Shown here one piece after another: positions 1 through 8,851 of a DNA stretch of 64,000 nt. This stretch comes from JAGTVG01 sp964543195 (lineage in GTDB: Bacteria > Bacteroidota > Bacteroidia > Cytophagales > Cyclobacteriaceae). The first letter of the stretch is position 1, and every line of letters starts with the position of its first letter. The notes below the pieces were generated by a model that saw nothing but the letters and a program-made list of their open reading frames with translations, ran no database searches and was not told where the DNA came from. A program made the position numbers and the translations under genes. The stretch is from contig CAZIXF010000001.1 in the NCBI GenBank assembly GCA_964543195.1, positions 1 through 64,000 on the forward strand, given 5' to 3'.

Positions 1-52
1 ATTGCGCTTAATCGGCCCTTCGGGCGAAAAATTTATGAATTTTTCGGGTTAA
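1..52 (+). repeat. 3' end of a 235-bp MITE-like repeat (copy 1, cut by window start)
   Basis: The first 54 bases are identical to 24481-24534, and the reverse complement occurs at 41903-41953. The segment carries the GCCC-TTC-GGGC hairpin and ends in GGGTTAA, the right terminus of the full element described at 24298-24532. The rest of this copy lies outside the window. Confidence 0.85.
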
Positions 53-310
53 AATCTCAAACTATCCTCAGTCGGATTCAAAAATTCCAAACCCTTCAGA
101 ACGGAGGTTAAGAAATTCTGAGCCTCTTAGAAAGGGATTCAGAAATTCCTGACCTTTCGGTACGGTTTAAAAAATTAAAGCTTAAAAAATTGAATATTAA
201 TTGATCATTGATCCATTGAAAATTGGTGATTAATATTCCAAAACTCACACGGTTATTTAATATTTCTAACTATCATGTGCTGAACTTTTTAATTTTTTTA
301 ACGCGGGCTT
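53..310. repeat. Non-coding spacer with degenerate ~32-bp repeats
   Basis: Three degenerate units of about 32 bp (near 72-105, 106-133 and 134-166) each follow the pattern GGATTCA-AAATTCC-CCTTTCAG. The following AT-rich stretch (about 181-235) is closely similar, in reverse complement, to 26180-26245, and a degenerate unit sits beside it there too. No open frame with protein character was seen. Confidence 0.5.
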
Positions 311-336
311 GCAACCCTGTAATTTTTTACCTGTCT
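311..336 (+). promoter_or_regulatory. Candidate ECF-type promoter upstream of the sigma factor
   Basis: GCAACC at 311-316 is followed by a 16-bp spacer and GTCT at 333-336, about 30 bp before the sigma-factor start. An AAC-containing -35 and a GTC-containing -10 at this spacing are what ECF sigma factors usually recognise, so the sigma factor may drive its own operon. This is a motif reading only. Confidence 0.4.
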
Positions 337-365
337 TTAGGATGAAATTCATTTAAAAACCAATA

Positions 366-911
366 TTGGAACTGACGGATCAAAATGATTTGGTAAAAGG
401 CTGTATTGAAGGCGACAGATCGGCTCAATATGCCTTTTATAAAAAGTATTCAAGGGCCATGTATAATATATGTTATCGAATAACCAATGATCCGGATGAT
501 GCGGAAGATGTACTCCAGGAGGCTTTTCTGAGTGCCTTCAGGCATATGCATGCCTTTAAGGGTAGATCGACCCTGGGCGCCTGGCTTAAACGGATTGTGG
601 TGAATGCTTCCATCAATCATATCCGGAAGCAGAAGAGGATACATGAATCCCTGAATGAACAGGAACAAGAGGTTGAGGATCCGGTATCTGAAGAAGAATA
701 TGACCTTGAACTGGAGCGGGTGAAGGAAGCGATCCGGCATCTTCCGGATGGATTCAGGACTGTATTAACACTATACCTACTCGAAGGGTATGATCACCGG
801 GAGATTGCTGAAATACTGGGTATTACGGAATCTACTTCCAAGTCCCAATACAACCGGGCCAAAAAGAAACTGAAAGAAATATTAAAAGAAAGAGCCTTTA
901 TCAATGGATAA
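366..911 (+). CDS. RNA polymerase sigma factor, ECF (sigma-70) family
   Basis: A 181-residue extracytoplasmic-function sigma factor that would direct RNA polymerase to a stress or envelope regulon. Region 2 (about residues 20-90) shows the typical YNICYRIT and DAEDVLQEAF stretches. Region 4 (about 120-172) ends in a helix-turn-helix with DHREIAEILGI and SKSQYNRAKKKL. The start is TTG, since no in-frame ATG lies upstream before a stop. The stop overlaps the next gene by 8 nt, which implies translational coupling to a membrane anti-sigma candidate. A candidate ECF promoter lies about 30 bp upstream. Confidence 0.93.
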   Translation: MELTDQNDLVKGCIEGDRSAQYAFYKKYSRAMYNICYRITNDPDDAEDVLQEAFLSAFRHMHAFKGRSTLGAWLKRIVVNASINHIRKQKRIHESLNEQEQEVEDPVSEEEYDLELERVKEAIRHLPDGFRTVLTLYLLEGYDHREIAEILGITESTSKSQYNRAKKKLKEILKERAFING

Positions 912-1446
912 GCTTGAAAAATATATAAGAGATCACCAGCCGGAATTCGATGACCGGATTCCACCGGACAAGGTCTGGAACAGGATTAATGATGATCTTG
1001 ACCGGGATAAAAAACAGGTATTTTTAAACCGGCACATCTGGAAAGCCGCTGCCGTGATATTAATGGCAGCAGTGGTGTGGTTACTGGTCGATCGCCGGGA
1101 TCATAACACCCAAACCGTGCTCAGGGAAATTGAGGCTACTGAAGGAATTGCCTTCAAGCAGGTGGAAGAGTATTATTTCCATTTGATTGAAGACAAGAAA
1201 CAGGAAATCCGGCAATATGTGATAAACCATCCGGAAATTGACAGTCAGTTGCTGGTGGATATCGGAAAGCTCGACTCCTCATATCAGGAGCTTAGGAAGA
1301 AACTGGTTACCGGGCCCGATGACAGAATAATCGATGCCATGGTAGTTAATCTTCAAACAAGGATCGAGATTTTGAATCAGCAACTTGAAGTATTACAGCG
1401 AATTAAAAATCTAAAAGATAAAGAAAATGAAACAAGGGATATTTAA
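904..1446 (+). CDS. Putative anti-sigma factor, single-pass membrane protein
   Basis: A 180-residue protein overlapping the sigma gene by 8 nt. The N-terminal ~45 residues are charged and presumably cytoplasmic (sigma-binding). One membrane segment lies at about 47-63 (AAAVILMAAVVWLLV), followed by a charged, helical C-terminal region at about 75-175 that looks like a coiled coil. Position and topology match the anti-sigma partner of many Bacteroidota ECF factors, but no canonical zinc-binding anti-sigma (ZAS) motif is seen, so the role is inferred. Its 3' end overlaps the next gene by 20 nt. Confidence 0.7.
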   Translation: MDKLEKYIRDHQPEFDDRIPPDKVWNRINDDLDRDKKQVFLNRHIWKAAAVILMAAVVWLLVDRRDHNTQTVLREIEATEGIAFKQVEEYYFHLIEDKKQEIRQYVINHPEIDSQLLVDIGKLDSSYQELRKKLVTGPDDRIIDAMVVNLQTRIEILNQQLEVLQRIKNLKDKENETRDI

Positions 1447-2488
1447 ATACTGTACCGGCTGGGTATTGGTATTTGTTTTGGCTTTCTCAGCCGCACTTGC
1501 GCATACGCATGATGAAAAACGCAGGACCATTAAAAAATCCTATAAGGTAAGCAGTAAGACCGAAGTTCATCTGTCCAATTCCTTCGGTAAAGTGCATATA
1601 AATACCTGGGATAAGAATCAGGTGGATGTGGCAATAAATATCATTGTCAATGCAAGCAGTGAATCGCGAGCCCAGGATTTTCTCGACCGGATAAATATTG
1701 ATATTGACGATGATGATCCGGAAAGTGAACTGTCGTTCAGCACCTCGATCAACGGGAAAAATACCGGAAGGAATACCTCTTTTGAGGTGAACTACGATAT
1801 CAACATGCCAAAAACAAACAGTCTTGAGCTGAAAAACAGCTTTGGCGATGTGTATGTGGCCGATCTTGCAGGCCAGATTGAACTCGATGTGCAATATGGG
1901 AATCTTAATGCCGGCAGGTTAACCGGTAACGCAGAGGTAAGACTCGCCTTTGGCAATGGCTTCAGTGAAATAGTAGAACTGAAAATGGGTGAACTGCGCT
2001 TGAGCTATTCAAAACTTGCTATTGAACGGATGGGTAATGCAGAGGTGAACAGCCAGTTTTCCACCATGAAAATAGAATCGGCGGACAAAATTGAATTAAC
2101 CGGGAAATATGGTGAAATAGAGATTGGAGAGATCGAAGAGCTGGAAGCAGATATCAATTTTTCCGGTTTTGAACTCGGTATGATCGGACGGATACTCGAT
2201 CTTGACATTGACTACGGAGGTAATATTGAGATTAATATGTCGGAAAAGATCCGGCATGTGGAAATTGAAAACAGTTTCGGACCGCTGAAACTCAGGGTAC
2301 CTGCCGGTTTGAATGCGGATATTGAATTAAACCTGAGTTTTTCTGACCTGAAATATGACGATTCGCTCGTTAAATTCAATAAAATTGAAAAAGACCATAC
2401 ATCAAGCGAGTATGAGGGCGTAATTGGAAGAGGGGGCGATGCTGAAATTACCATTAAAAGTAAGTACGGTAATGTCAGGATAGAGTAG
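1427..2488 (+). CDS. DUF4097-like secreted beta-repeat protein
   Basis: 353 residues with a Sec signal peptide (about 1-25, ending SAALA) and an all-beta mature region. It is rich in repeated short strands with N-S-F-G and Y-G-N/E-I motifs, as in the right-handed beta-helix of the DUF4097/'adhesin' family. It overlaps the upstream membrane protein by 20 nt and ends a three-gene sigma / anti-sigma / DUF4097 operon. Similar operons are common in Bacteroidota and are thought to respond to envelope conditions. The biochemical role of the family is unknown. It converges on the FtsE-like gene with only 18 bp between stops. Confidence 0.75.
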   Translation: MKQGIFKYCTGWVLVFVLAFSAALAHTHDEKRRTIKKSYKVSSKTEVHLSNSFGKVHINTWDKNQVDVAINIIVNASSESRAQDFLDRINIDIDDDDPESELSFSTSINGKNTGRNTSFEVNYDINMPKTNSLELKNSFGDVYVADLAGQIELDVQYGNLNAGRLTGNAEVRLAFGNGFSEIVELKMGELRLSYSKLAIERMGNAEVNSQFSTMKIESADKIELTGKYGEIEIGEIEELEADINFSGFELGMIGRILDLDIDYGGNIEINMSEKIRHVEIENSFGPLKLRVPAGLNADIELNLSFSDLKYDDSLVKFNKIEKDHTSSEYEGVIGRGGDAEITIKSKYGNVRIE

Positions 2489-2506
2489 GGACCTTATATG
2501 CAATGA

Positions 2507-3220
2507 TCAGTAAAAAATGCTCTTAAGCTCAAATTCCTCAATATTCGAATCGAAGATCCGGCCACCCTCGCATTTCAGTATCCGTTCAGGGTGGTTTTTT
2601 ATGAGACTATAATCATGGGTAGCCATAAAGATGGCTGTCCCGCTTTTATTTATTTCAAGAAAAAGCCTGAAGATCCCTTCGGATACTTCGGGGTCAAGGT
2701 TCCCGGTCGGCTCATCGGCCATCAGTATCAAAGGTTCGTTAATGAGGGCCCGTGCAATAACCACCCGCTGTTGTTCTCCCCCCGACAATTGATGGGGCAT
2801 TTTATTGCCCACGGATCCGAGTCCAACCCGCATCAATACATGGGCCATCCTGACCTTCATTTTAGACCGGTCTTTCCAGCCGGTAGCTTTCATGACAAAA
2901 AACAGGTTTTCCGCCACCGTCCGGTCTCCAAAAAGCTGAAAATCCTGGAAAATGATCCCGAGTTTTCTTCTGAGACAGGGCACCTCGTTTCGCTTGATCC
3001 CACGTATATTATAGCCCACCACTTCAGCTTCACCCAGCCTGAGTGGCAGATCGGCATATAAAGTTTTCAGGAGGGATGATTTTCCCGACCCCGTGCGACC
3101 TACCAGGAAAACGAGTTCACCTTTATCTATATCAAAATTAACATCGGCCAGGATCGTTTTATTTTCCTGGAAGATGGAGGCATTCCGGATCCTGATGATC
3201 GGATCAGTTGAAAAATTCAT
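2507..3220 (-). CDS. ftsE: FtsE-like ABC transporter ATP-binding protein
   Basis: 237 residues with all ABC ATPase landmarks: Walker A GRTGSGKSS at 41-49, Q-loop FQDFQLFG near 92, signature LSGGEQQR near 145, Walker B LILMADEPTG near 165, and the switch histidine ATHD near 200. FtsE works with the membrane protein FtsX to regulate peptidoglycan hydrolysis during division. The size and the 'IIFQDF' region fit FtsE rather than LolD, but no ftsX is adjacent, so a related lipoprotein-export ATPase cannot be excluded. It is probably co-transcribed with the small gene 3 bp upstream. Confidence 0.8.
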   Translation of the reverse strand: MNFSTDPIIRIRNASIFQENKTILADVNFDIDKGELVFLVGRTGSGKSSLLKTLYADLPLRLGEAEVVGYNIRGIKRNEVPCLRRKLGIIFQDFQLFGDRTVAENLFFVMKATGWKDRSKMKVRMAHVLMRVGLGSVGNKMPHQLSGGEQQRVVIARALINEPLILMADEPTGNLDPEVSEGIFRLFLEINKSGTAIFMATHDYSLIKNHPERILKCEGGRIFDSNIEEFELKSIFY

Positions 3221-3223
3221 AGT

Positions 3224-3433
3224 TTATATCTCGAGTTTCTGTAATTTACCAAACGGCAGTTTCTTCACCAATTCCTCCAGTTCTTTTTCCTTTCCTTCGA
3301 GTCCGAACTTGTCGAGCCTGGTAAAAGGCCGGTCAGGTCTGTAGCTAAAATAACCTATTAATACAAAATTATCATCCCGGATCTGTATATAATCAGGAAT
3401 TTTCTTTTTTCCTTTTACTTTAATGATATACAT
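3224..3433 (-). CDS. Small conserved hypothetical protein next to ftsE
   Basis: 69 residues, basic N-terminus (MYIIKVKGKKK), no signal peptide or membrane segment, and a leucine/lysine-rich C-terminal amphipathic helix. It ends 3 bp before the ftsE start, so the two genes probably form one transcript and may be functionally linked. I do not recognise a named family and assign no function. Confidence 0.6.
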   Translation of the reverse strand: MYIIKVKGKKKIPDYIQIRDDNFVLIGYFSYRPDRPFTRLDKFGLEGKEKELEELVKKLPFGKLQKLEI

Positions 3434-3477
3434 AATCTTCTGGTTTTGTCTTATAACAAATTCCCGGCCTGTTGGTT

Positions 3478-4134
3478 TTATCCATTTAGTTTTTTATGAT
3501 CGCTGAGAAACTTTTCCAGTCCCTTGTCAGTCAAAGGATGGTATAGCAGCCCCATAATTACCTTGTACGGACAGGTGGCTACATCGGCGCCGAGTTCTGC
3601 ACATGTGATCAGGTGATTGACATGACGGATGGAAGCGGCCAGTATTTCGGTCTCGAAATCATAATTCCGATAGATGCGTGCGATCGACGCGATCAGCTCG
3701 AGCCCTTCGTGGCCTGTGTCATCGATTCTGCCCAGAAAGGGTGATACATACGTAGCGCCGGCCTTTGCCGCCAGGATGGCCTGACCCGCAGAGAATACCA
3801 GGGTGCAGTTAATCCGGATCCCTTCACTTCTGAGTTTTTTTATGGCCTTAACACCTTCCCTGATCATTGGAATTTTAACCACAATCTTATCGTCGATCCC
3901 GGCCAGTTCACGGCCTTCCCTGACCATTCCATCATAATCGACGGCGATCACCTCGGCACTAACCCGGTCTTCCACTATGTCGCAAATGGTTTTATAATGA
4001 TGGATAATATTCTGTTCTCCTTTTATGCCTTCCTTAGCCATCAGGGATGGGTTGGTGGTTACACCATCAAGAACACCCAGTGCGTTGGCTTCCCGTATCT
4101 CGTCAAGGTTGGCCGTATCGATGAAAAACTTCAT
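3478..4134 (-). CDS. fsa: Transaldolase-like fructose-6-phosphate aldolase
   Basis: 218 residues, the length of the compact FSA/TalC subgroup rather than classical ~320-residue transaldolase. The N-terminal KFFIDTANLDEI and TTNPSL motifs, the Schiff-base lysine K87 in VVKIPM, and the GAxYVSPFLGRIDD stretch are all present. The enzyme is cytoplasmic. FSA proteins cleave fructose 6-phosphate to dihydroxyacetone and glyceraldehyde 3-phosphate, but several members act as transaldolases in the pentose phosphate pathway, which sequence alone does not resolve. The SRP RNA gene lies just upstream on the same strand. Confidence 0.88.
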   Translation of the reverse strand: MKFFIDTANLDEIREANALGVLDGVTTNPSLMAKEGIKGEQNIIHHYKTICDIVEDRVSAEVIAVDYDGMVREGRELAGIDDKIVVKIPMIREGVKAIKKLRSEGIRINCTLVFSAGQAILAAKAGATYVSPFLGRIDDTGHEGLELIASIARIYRNYDFETEILAASIRHVNHLITCAELGADVATCPYKVIMGLLYHPLTDKGLEKFLSDHKKLNG

Positions 4135-4210
4135 GCTTTTTAATTTTGAAATGGTTTGCGATAAACTTTATTGAGAGATACAAAAATCGGAAAAAGAAAG
4201 GATAAATAAA

Positions 4211-4310
4211 AAATGGCAAATCGGATATCGCACCGCTACAACCGTCTACCCTTGCTTCCTTCCGGACCTGGGGGAGTTCGACAGGAGCTGGTCGTATCGA
4301 TTTGCCATTG
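4211..4310 (-). ncRNA. ffs: Signal recognition particle RNA (small bacterial type, 4.5S-like)
   Basis: On the minus strand this ~100-nt segment reads AATGGCAAATCG at its 5' end and CGATTTGCCATT at its 3' end, forming a closing stem. Between them is the conserved SRP domain IV core GGTCCGGAAGGAAGCA, which binds Ffh. The length and single-hairpin shape fit the small bacterial SRP RNA. The ends are set from the closing stem and may be a few bases off. Confidence 0.93.
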
Positions 4311-4422
4311 CAAAGATAATCAAATTCAGCGCTAATTCAAAGCCAGTTATAACCCATTAATTGTTTGATAGAGACAGGATGGTCCGCTAAAATGGTTGAC
4401 TTCGGAAGGTTCCCGACGTTGA

Positions 4423-6099
4423 TCAGAATTCCCCAATGGCAATAGCCCAATCGGACACATAAGGTGCTTTCCAGATCTGATTTTCCGGCACAAGTTCACC
4501 AAGTTCAATTTCCTGATAGGTTTTTTTTGAATCGATGGCAATAGCAGGCATGATCCCGTTCATTGCGCGTAGATCCATCTTAACTCTCGCCGTATTTTCT
4601 GAGTAAAATATATAATATTTGTTCTCCCTATCGCGCAGACAGGTGCTGATATAATCTCCACCTGCGGGCTCCATTATTTCAGTTCCGAGTTGATTACCGG
4701 CCAGGGCATTGTCTCGTATATATTCTGCTTCATGATTCCACCGGTTTTTTCCAAACCAGAACCTGGAATATGTTTTTATCTGTTGTTTGATATCAACTTT
4801 GAATTGTACTCCCTGGATCCCGCCTTCTGCTTGATTGTCATAAGGTTGAGAGCCTTTATTATTATCATTATGAGGGAGAAGGTTCCCCCATATATTTGCC
4901 ACACCCCCGGCCATCGTGGAATGCCATAATCCGCGGCGGGTCATTTCGGGGGTATAATCTTTCTGGTACCATCGGGAATGCTCACGAATGCGAAAACGGT
5001 CTTCCTGGAAATGTGGTATACCGTACTCTTTCAGCGTTTTCACATACCAGAGGTAAGGAACACGGTAATCATAATATCCTGCATAGTCGCCTGTCCAGTA
5101 TACCTGGCTGAAAGGATTTCTTTTTACTTTTTCATTTACAAATCCTTCCACATTATCCGCCCGGGCACCCAGAATATGTTCCCAGCCATCAAGCTGCTCC
5201 TTCATAAAATCGTGCCAGGCCTGAAGCTCATCAGCCTGAATCCAGTCATGAAGATCGAATCCATAACCTATCGACCAGCCGGGAAGAGGACCCAATCGCG
5301 CTGACAAGTAACGTAAAATCCGTTTATCCGCAGGGCTCATTGGTCCGCCAATTCCCCCGGGTCCGGTATGGGGATGATTATAACCATCAGAGCCCCACAT
5401 CCAGAAATGTACCATGCCGCCTTTTATATAGTTATGGACAAGAAATTTTTCGAATACCTCAAAAGTTCTCGGATCCGGATTGACTTCCCCAATCGGCTTT
5501 CCATCCTCATCGGTGGTTTTTTTATCATGGATGTTAAACCACCACCCCCCTCCGCCAGGAAAATGAAATCCGGTGAAACCGGTCTCCACTATAAATTCTT
5601 CTATATCATCTTTTATCTTTCCAGAATCTGCCTGATCCGACGACCAGTAGGTTTCAGGAGGGTGAGCCATCACCAACTGCGGGATCATTGCCTTGTTTGT
5701 CCCGGTCCAGATCCAGTTTTTACCATCTGATCCCAGAAAACCATTTCTTTTAACCTGGTTTTCTTTGATGATAACTTCGCCGGTGTAGCCTTCCAATCCC
5801 TCCGGACCCTCAGTATTAATGGTCCACCTTCCCGTTTTTGTCCCGGTAAACCTAAATTTCCAGATATCGGAATCTCCACTGTAAAACATCAACGAATGTA
5901 TTTCCGCCCCCATTTCATGTTTAAAGATGGCCCGGGCAATCACATCATATTTATTCCCCGTAACTCCAGGATTTTTTATTTCCCATTCAAGGTAAGGTTC
6001 ATTAAGGTAGCCTTCTTTTTCCGGCAACCGGTTTGAGGTGGTCACAGAGCATGAAAATATCAGCAATGACCATCCAATCAGAAAAAAATTGTAACGCAT
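4423..6099 (-). CDS. DUF5060/DUF4038 putative glycoside hydrolase, lipoprotein
   Basis: 558 residues. A lipoprotein signal peptide has its lipobox Cys near residue 17 (FSC). Residues ~30-115 form a DUF5060-like beta domain (W-E-I, KFRFTGTKTGRW), followed by a DUF4038-like TIM-barrel region (~125-460) and a C-terminal 'putative collagen-binding' beta domain (about 470-558). Family members are predicted surface or periplasmic glycosidases. The barrel has aromatic-rich substrate-site character (GGGGWWFN, HFWMWG). It is related to the N-terminal half of the protein at 31790-34444. The substrate is unknown. Confidence 0.75.
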   Translation of the reverse strand: MRYNFFLIGWSLLIFSCSVTTSNRLPEKEGYLNEPYLEWEIKNPGVTGNKYDVIARAIFKHEMGAEIHSLMFYSGDSDIWKFRFTGTKTGRWTINTEGPEGLEGYTGEVIIKENQVKRNGFLGSDGKNWIWTGTNKAMIPQLVMAHPPETYWSSDQADSGKIKDDIEEFIVETGFTGFHFPGGGGWWFNIHDKKTTDEDGKPIGEVNPDPRTFEVFEKFLVHNYIKGGMVHFWMWGSDGYNHPHTGPGGIGGPMSPADKRILRYLSARLGPLPGWSIGYGFDLHDWIQADELQAWHDFMKEQLDGWEHILGARADNVEGFVNEKVKRNPFSQVYWTGDYAGYYDYRVPYLWYVKTLKEYGIPHFQEDRFRIREHSRWYQKDYTPEMTRRGLWHSTMAGGVANIWGNLLPHNDNNKGSQPYDNQAEGGIQGVQFKVDIKQQIKTYSRFWFGKNRWNHEAEYIRDNALAGNQLGTEIMEPAGGDYISTCLRDRENKYYIFYSENTARVKMDLRAMNGIMPAIAIDSKKTYQEIELGELVPENQIWKAPYVSDWAIAIGEF

Positions 6100-6178
6100 G
6101 TTTTATTGGGGTTTCCTTTGTTGAAAAGAAACATAATAATTAATCGCGAGATTTCAAACCGGAAAATTAAATAAGATC

Positions 6179-6412
6179 TTAATACCTAATTTCTTTCAAA
6201 TATAAATTGAATTCCAGGGGACTGCAGGTCTTGAAATCATCATATTCCAGATCATTGTAGATATGCTCATCGAACGCTCTCCGGGTACGGATGATCTCTT
6301 TGTCAGAGGTAACCACCAATTCCAATCCCTCCAGCGTATGCGGATTAATACGGACTAAAATTAAATGATCATCTATTTCCTTTTTGTAATATTGATGAAT
6401 GACGTTCTTCAA
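6179..6412 (-). CDS. Small hypothetical protein
   Basis: 77 residues with mixed charge, no signal peptide and no membrane segment; it ends in FNLYLKEIRY. It lies 9 bp downstream of the acidic protein at 6422-6631 and is probably co-transcribed with it. The codon use and pairing make it likely to be real. No named family was recognised. Confidence 0.6.
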   Translation of the reverse strand: MKNVIHQYYKKEIDDHLILVRINPHTLEGLELVVTSDKEIIRTRRAFDEHIYNDLEYDDFKTCSPLEFNLYLKEIRY

Positions 6413-6421
6413 AAGACCGGA

Positions 6422-6631
6422 TTATTCATCCCATTTCATGTCATCTTCAAAATCGTCATCGAAATTGAAGTCATCCAGATTCTCAGGGTCATCAACATCA
6501 TCTATCCAGTCAGGAAGATTATCGAAATTTTCCTGATCATAGGTCATTTCATCCCAATTATCCTTTTCATTATCCCAATCCTCGTTGAAATCCTCCTCGA
6601 AATTGGGGTCGTCGAACAATTCTTCTCTCAT
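6422..6631 (-). CDS. Very acidic small hypothetical protein
   Basis: 69 residues of which well over half are D, E or N, with scattered aromatics (repeats of the type D-D-F-x-D-D). The predicted pI is extremely low. No membrane segment or signal peptide is present. Low-complexity acidic proteins of this kind can mimic nucleic acid or bind basic partners, but no function can be assigned. It shares a short operon with the 77-residue gene 9 bp downstream. Confidence 0.55.
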   Translation of the reverse strand: MREELFDDPNFEEDFNEDWDNEKDNWDEMTYDQENFDNLPDWIDDVDDPENLDDFNFDDDFEDDMKWDE

Positions 6632-6915
6632 GGTTGATAGTCTGTTAGCGTAACTATTAAAATTAAGATAGCAGTTATAACGAAAATGTATTTCAAAGGT
6701 TGATAAATATTTTAAAAATGCAAGATATATTTTTTAATATTTTTTACCCTACAGGGATTAGTGGCTTGTTACCGCTGCGGAAAATTCATTTATTAAGTAT
6801 AAGATACTCATAATCAGGGGATTCAGAATGTTTTTATATCTTTTATTTTTAGTGTATATTGTAACCTGAAACGGAGAAAATATTTAATTCCGGATCAGAC
6901 AAAACATATGTAAAA

Positions 6916-7053
6916 ATGGGAAAAGGAGACCGTAAAACAAGACGGGGCAAAATAATTAAAGGGAAACATGGCGTATCGCGGCCCAAAAAACTGAGAAACC
7001 GTGAAGCAAGCCATCAGAACCCCGGTGAAAATAAAAAAGCCAAAAAGAAATAA
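6916..7053 (+). CDS. 30S ribosomal protein THX
   Basis: A 45-residue, strongly basic protein beginning MGKGDRKTRRGKI, with KGKHGVSRPKK following. This is the Thx (bTHX) pattern known from Thermus and widespread in Bacteroidota, where the peptide sits in a cavity at the top of the 30S head. The C-terminal lysine-rich tail is longer and more variable. It stands alone between the acidic-protein operon and a convergent sulfatase. Confidence 0.85.
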   Translation: MGKGDRKTRRGKIIKGKHGVSRPKKLRNREASHQNPGENKKAKKK

Positions 7054-7223
7054 GCGGGTAATGATACAGGGATCCATTCATGCCCTGCCATTCAGGTGAC
7101 CGCGGGATTGTTATCACCCCGCTGGGCCATCCTGACTTATTACACGGAATTATAAAAAAAACGAAGTGAACCCGAACAGTCCGATCCGGGTTGACCCCTT
7201 TATGACCCGGTTTCATAAAATGG

Positions 7224-8630
7224 TTACTCAACCATCGCGGCCCTGGCCCGGTTGAGTTTATCAATCCACGAATCACAGGCATGTTCAAGATCAATGAACT
7301 GTTGACCGTATGCCGGATTATCCGATAGATCATTTATTTCCAGACTGTCTTCCTTCAGTTTGTATAATTCCTCATATCCCGGATGATCAATATACCTGAA
7401 AAATTTCCATTCTTTTGTACGGATCCCTTCGCTTTTCGGTATGTAATCATGATCGAAAAGATGCTCGATAAAAAATTCGGTCCGCCATCCGGAATAATCT
7501 TGCTTGACCACCGGTACCAGGCTTTTACCTTGCATGTGATCCGGAATTTTTATGCCGGCATATTCGAGTATGGTGGGGGCAATATCAATATTCAAAGCAA
7601 GTTCCTCGCGGTGTGAAGGTGGCATGGCATTTACCGGATCGTAAAGGATCAGGGGAACGCGGATTGAATTTTCGTACATCAACCACTTCCCGGCAAGATT
7701 CCTTTCATTCAGGAAATAGCCGTTATCGCTTGTGAAAATGATAATGGTTTCGTCTTCAATACCTTTTCTTTTCAGGGTCTGGCGTATTGTGCCCAATACC
7801 TCATCCACCGCGGTGATCATCCGGTAATACCCTTTGACCATGCGCTGATATTTTTCCCGGGTATCGAAGCGCCAGTACCAGCGGATGCGGTTAAGACCTT
7901 CCCTGACGAATTGAGGCTGGGCCTTGAAATATTTTTCATCCGATAAAGGCGGGTCAGGAATGGTGTGGTTTTCATAGAGGCTGGCCAGATTATCGGGATA
8001 AATATACTGATCGGGCGAGCGGTCCTCAGCATGGGGGGCATTGAACGATATGTTGAGACAAAAAGGCTTTCCTGCAGGAGCCCTTTCGATAAAATCACTG
8101 GCCTTTTCACCTGTCAGGTAGGTGAGGTAGGAATGTTTACCCCATGCCTTACCCGTAAGCCTGTAATAAAAGTTGGGCATATAGGCATCATATACATTAA
8201 AAAGTGCTGTATCAGCCTTTTCTTCAAACTGCATTCCGAATTTTCCGATAAAACCGGTATGATAGCCTGCATCTTTCAAGAGTTTATAATAGGATATATC
8301 TACCAATTTCCGGTCGAGAGGAGGGGTGTCGAATGTAAACCGGTGGGTGCGTTCATAAAGGCCGGTGGCGATACTTGCCCGGGATGCTGCGCAGATAGGT
8401 GTAGTGACAAAGGCATTTTCAAAATAGATGCCTTCACGGGCAAGCTGGTCCATGTTCGGAGTATGGATAATGGGATTTCCGGCATATCCAAGTGCATCAC
8501 TGCGCTGATCATCCGTCAGGATAAATATGATATTCGGGGAAGTTTTATTGTCCTGCCCCGATGAAACCACCGGAAAAATCAGAAAAGAATAAACGGCAAA
8601 TAAAGAAAAAATAAGGTTTTTCATTTTCAT
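7224..8630 (-). CDS. S1-family sulfatase, secreted
   Basis: 468 residues with a Sec signal peptide (1-25). The metal-binding pair D40-D41 (ILTDDQRSD) is followed by the formylglycine motif C80-A-A-S-R, a C-x-A-x-R variant of the usual C-x-P-x-R. The downstream SDNG metal motif and a C-terminal basic subdomain are present. It would hydrolyse sulfate esters on a glycan in the periplasm after Cys80 is converted to formylglycine by a maturase encoded elsewhere. It is not next to other sulfatases and is convergent with the THX gene. The substrate subfamily is not assigned. Confidence 0.9.
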   Translation of the reverse strand: MKMKNLIFSLFAVYSFLIFPVVSSGQDNKTSPNIIFILTDDQRSDALGYAGNPIIHTPNMDQLAREGIYFENAFVTTPICAASRASIATGLYERTHRFTFDTPPLDRKLVDISYYKLLKDAGYHTGFIGKFGMQFEEKADTALFNVYDAYMPNFYYRLTGKAWGKHSYLTYLTGEKASDFIERAPAGKPFCLNISFNAPHAEDRSPDQYIYPDNLASLYENHTIPDPPLSDEKYFKAQPQFVREGLNRIRWYWRFDTREKYQRMVKGYYRMITAVDEVLGTIRQTLKRKGIEDETIIIFTSDNGYFLNERNLAGKWLMYENSIRVPLILYDPVNAMPPSHREELALNIDIAPTILEYAGIKIPDHMQGKSLVPVVKQDYSGWRTEFFIEHLFDHDYIPKSEGIRTKEWKFFRYIDHPGYEELYKLKEDSLEINDLSDNPAYGQQFIDLEHACDSWIDKLNRARAAMVE

Positions 8631-8851
8631 GACTACAGTTCTAATTTCGTTTTAAATATAGCATGGAATTTCGCAATACGTTATCAAAAATTCATTTATT
8701 GGATAAGATATTGGATTAATTGCATTTCTTATTATGTATAATCCCAATTTATCACTGGAAGAAGATAGTTTATTATGAACATTTTTAAAAAATATCAATT
8801 AATTTATAACAGTATTAAATATTAAATTCAAGATAAATACAGCGGAGCCCC

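Noticed and set aside
72..166. Regularly spaced ~32-bp units resembling a short CRISPR array
   Set aside because: The units are degenerate, directly adjacent without unique spacers, and no cas gene is nearby.
7101..7190. Hairpins (GCGGG/CCCGC and AACCCG/CGGGTT) between the THX gene and the sulfatase
   Set aside because: Neither has a T-run, and the stems are short, so I do not call a terminator although a weak bidirectional one is possible.
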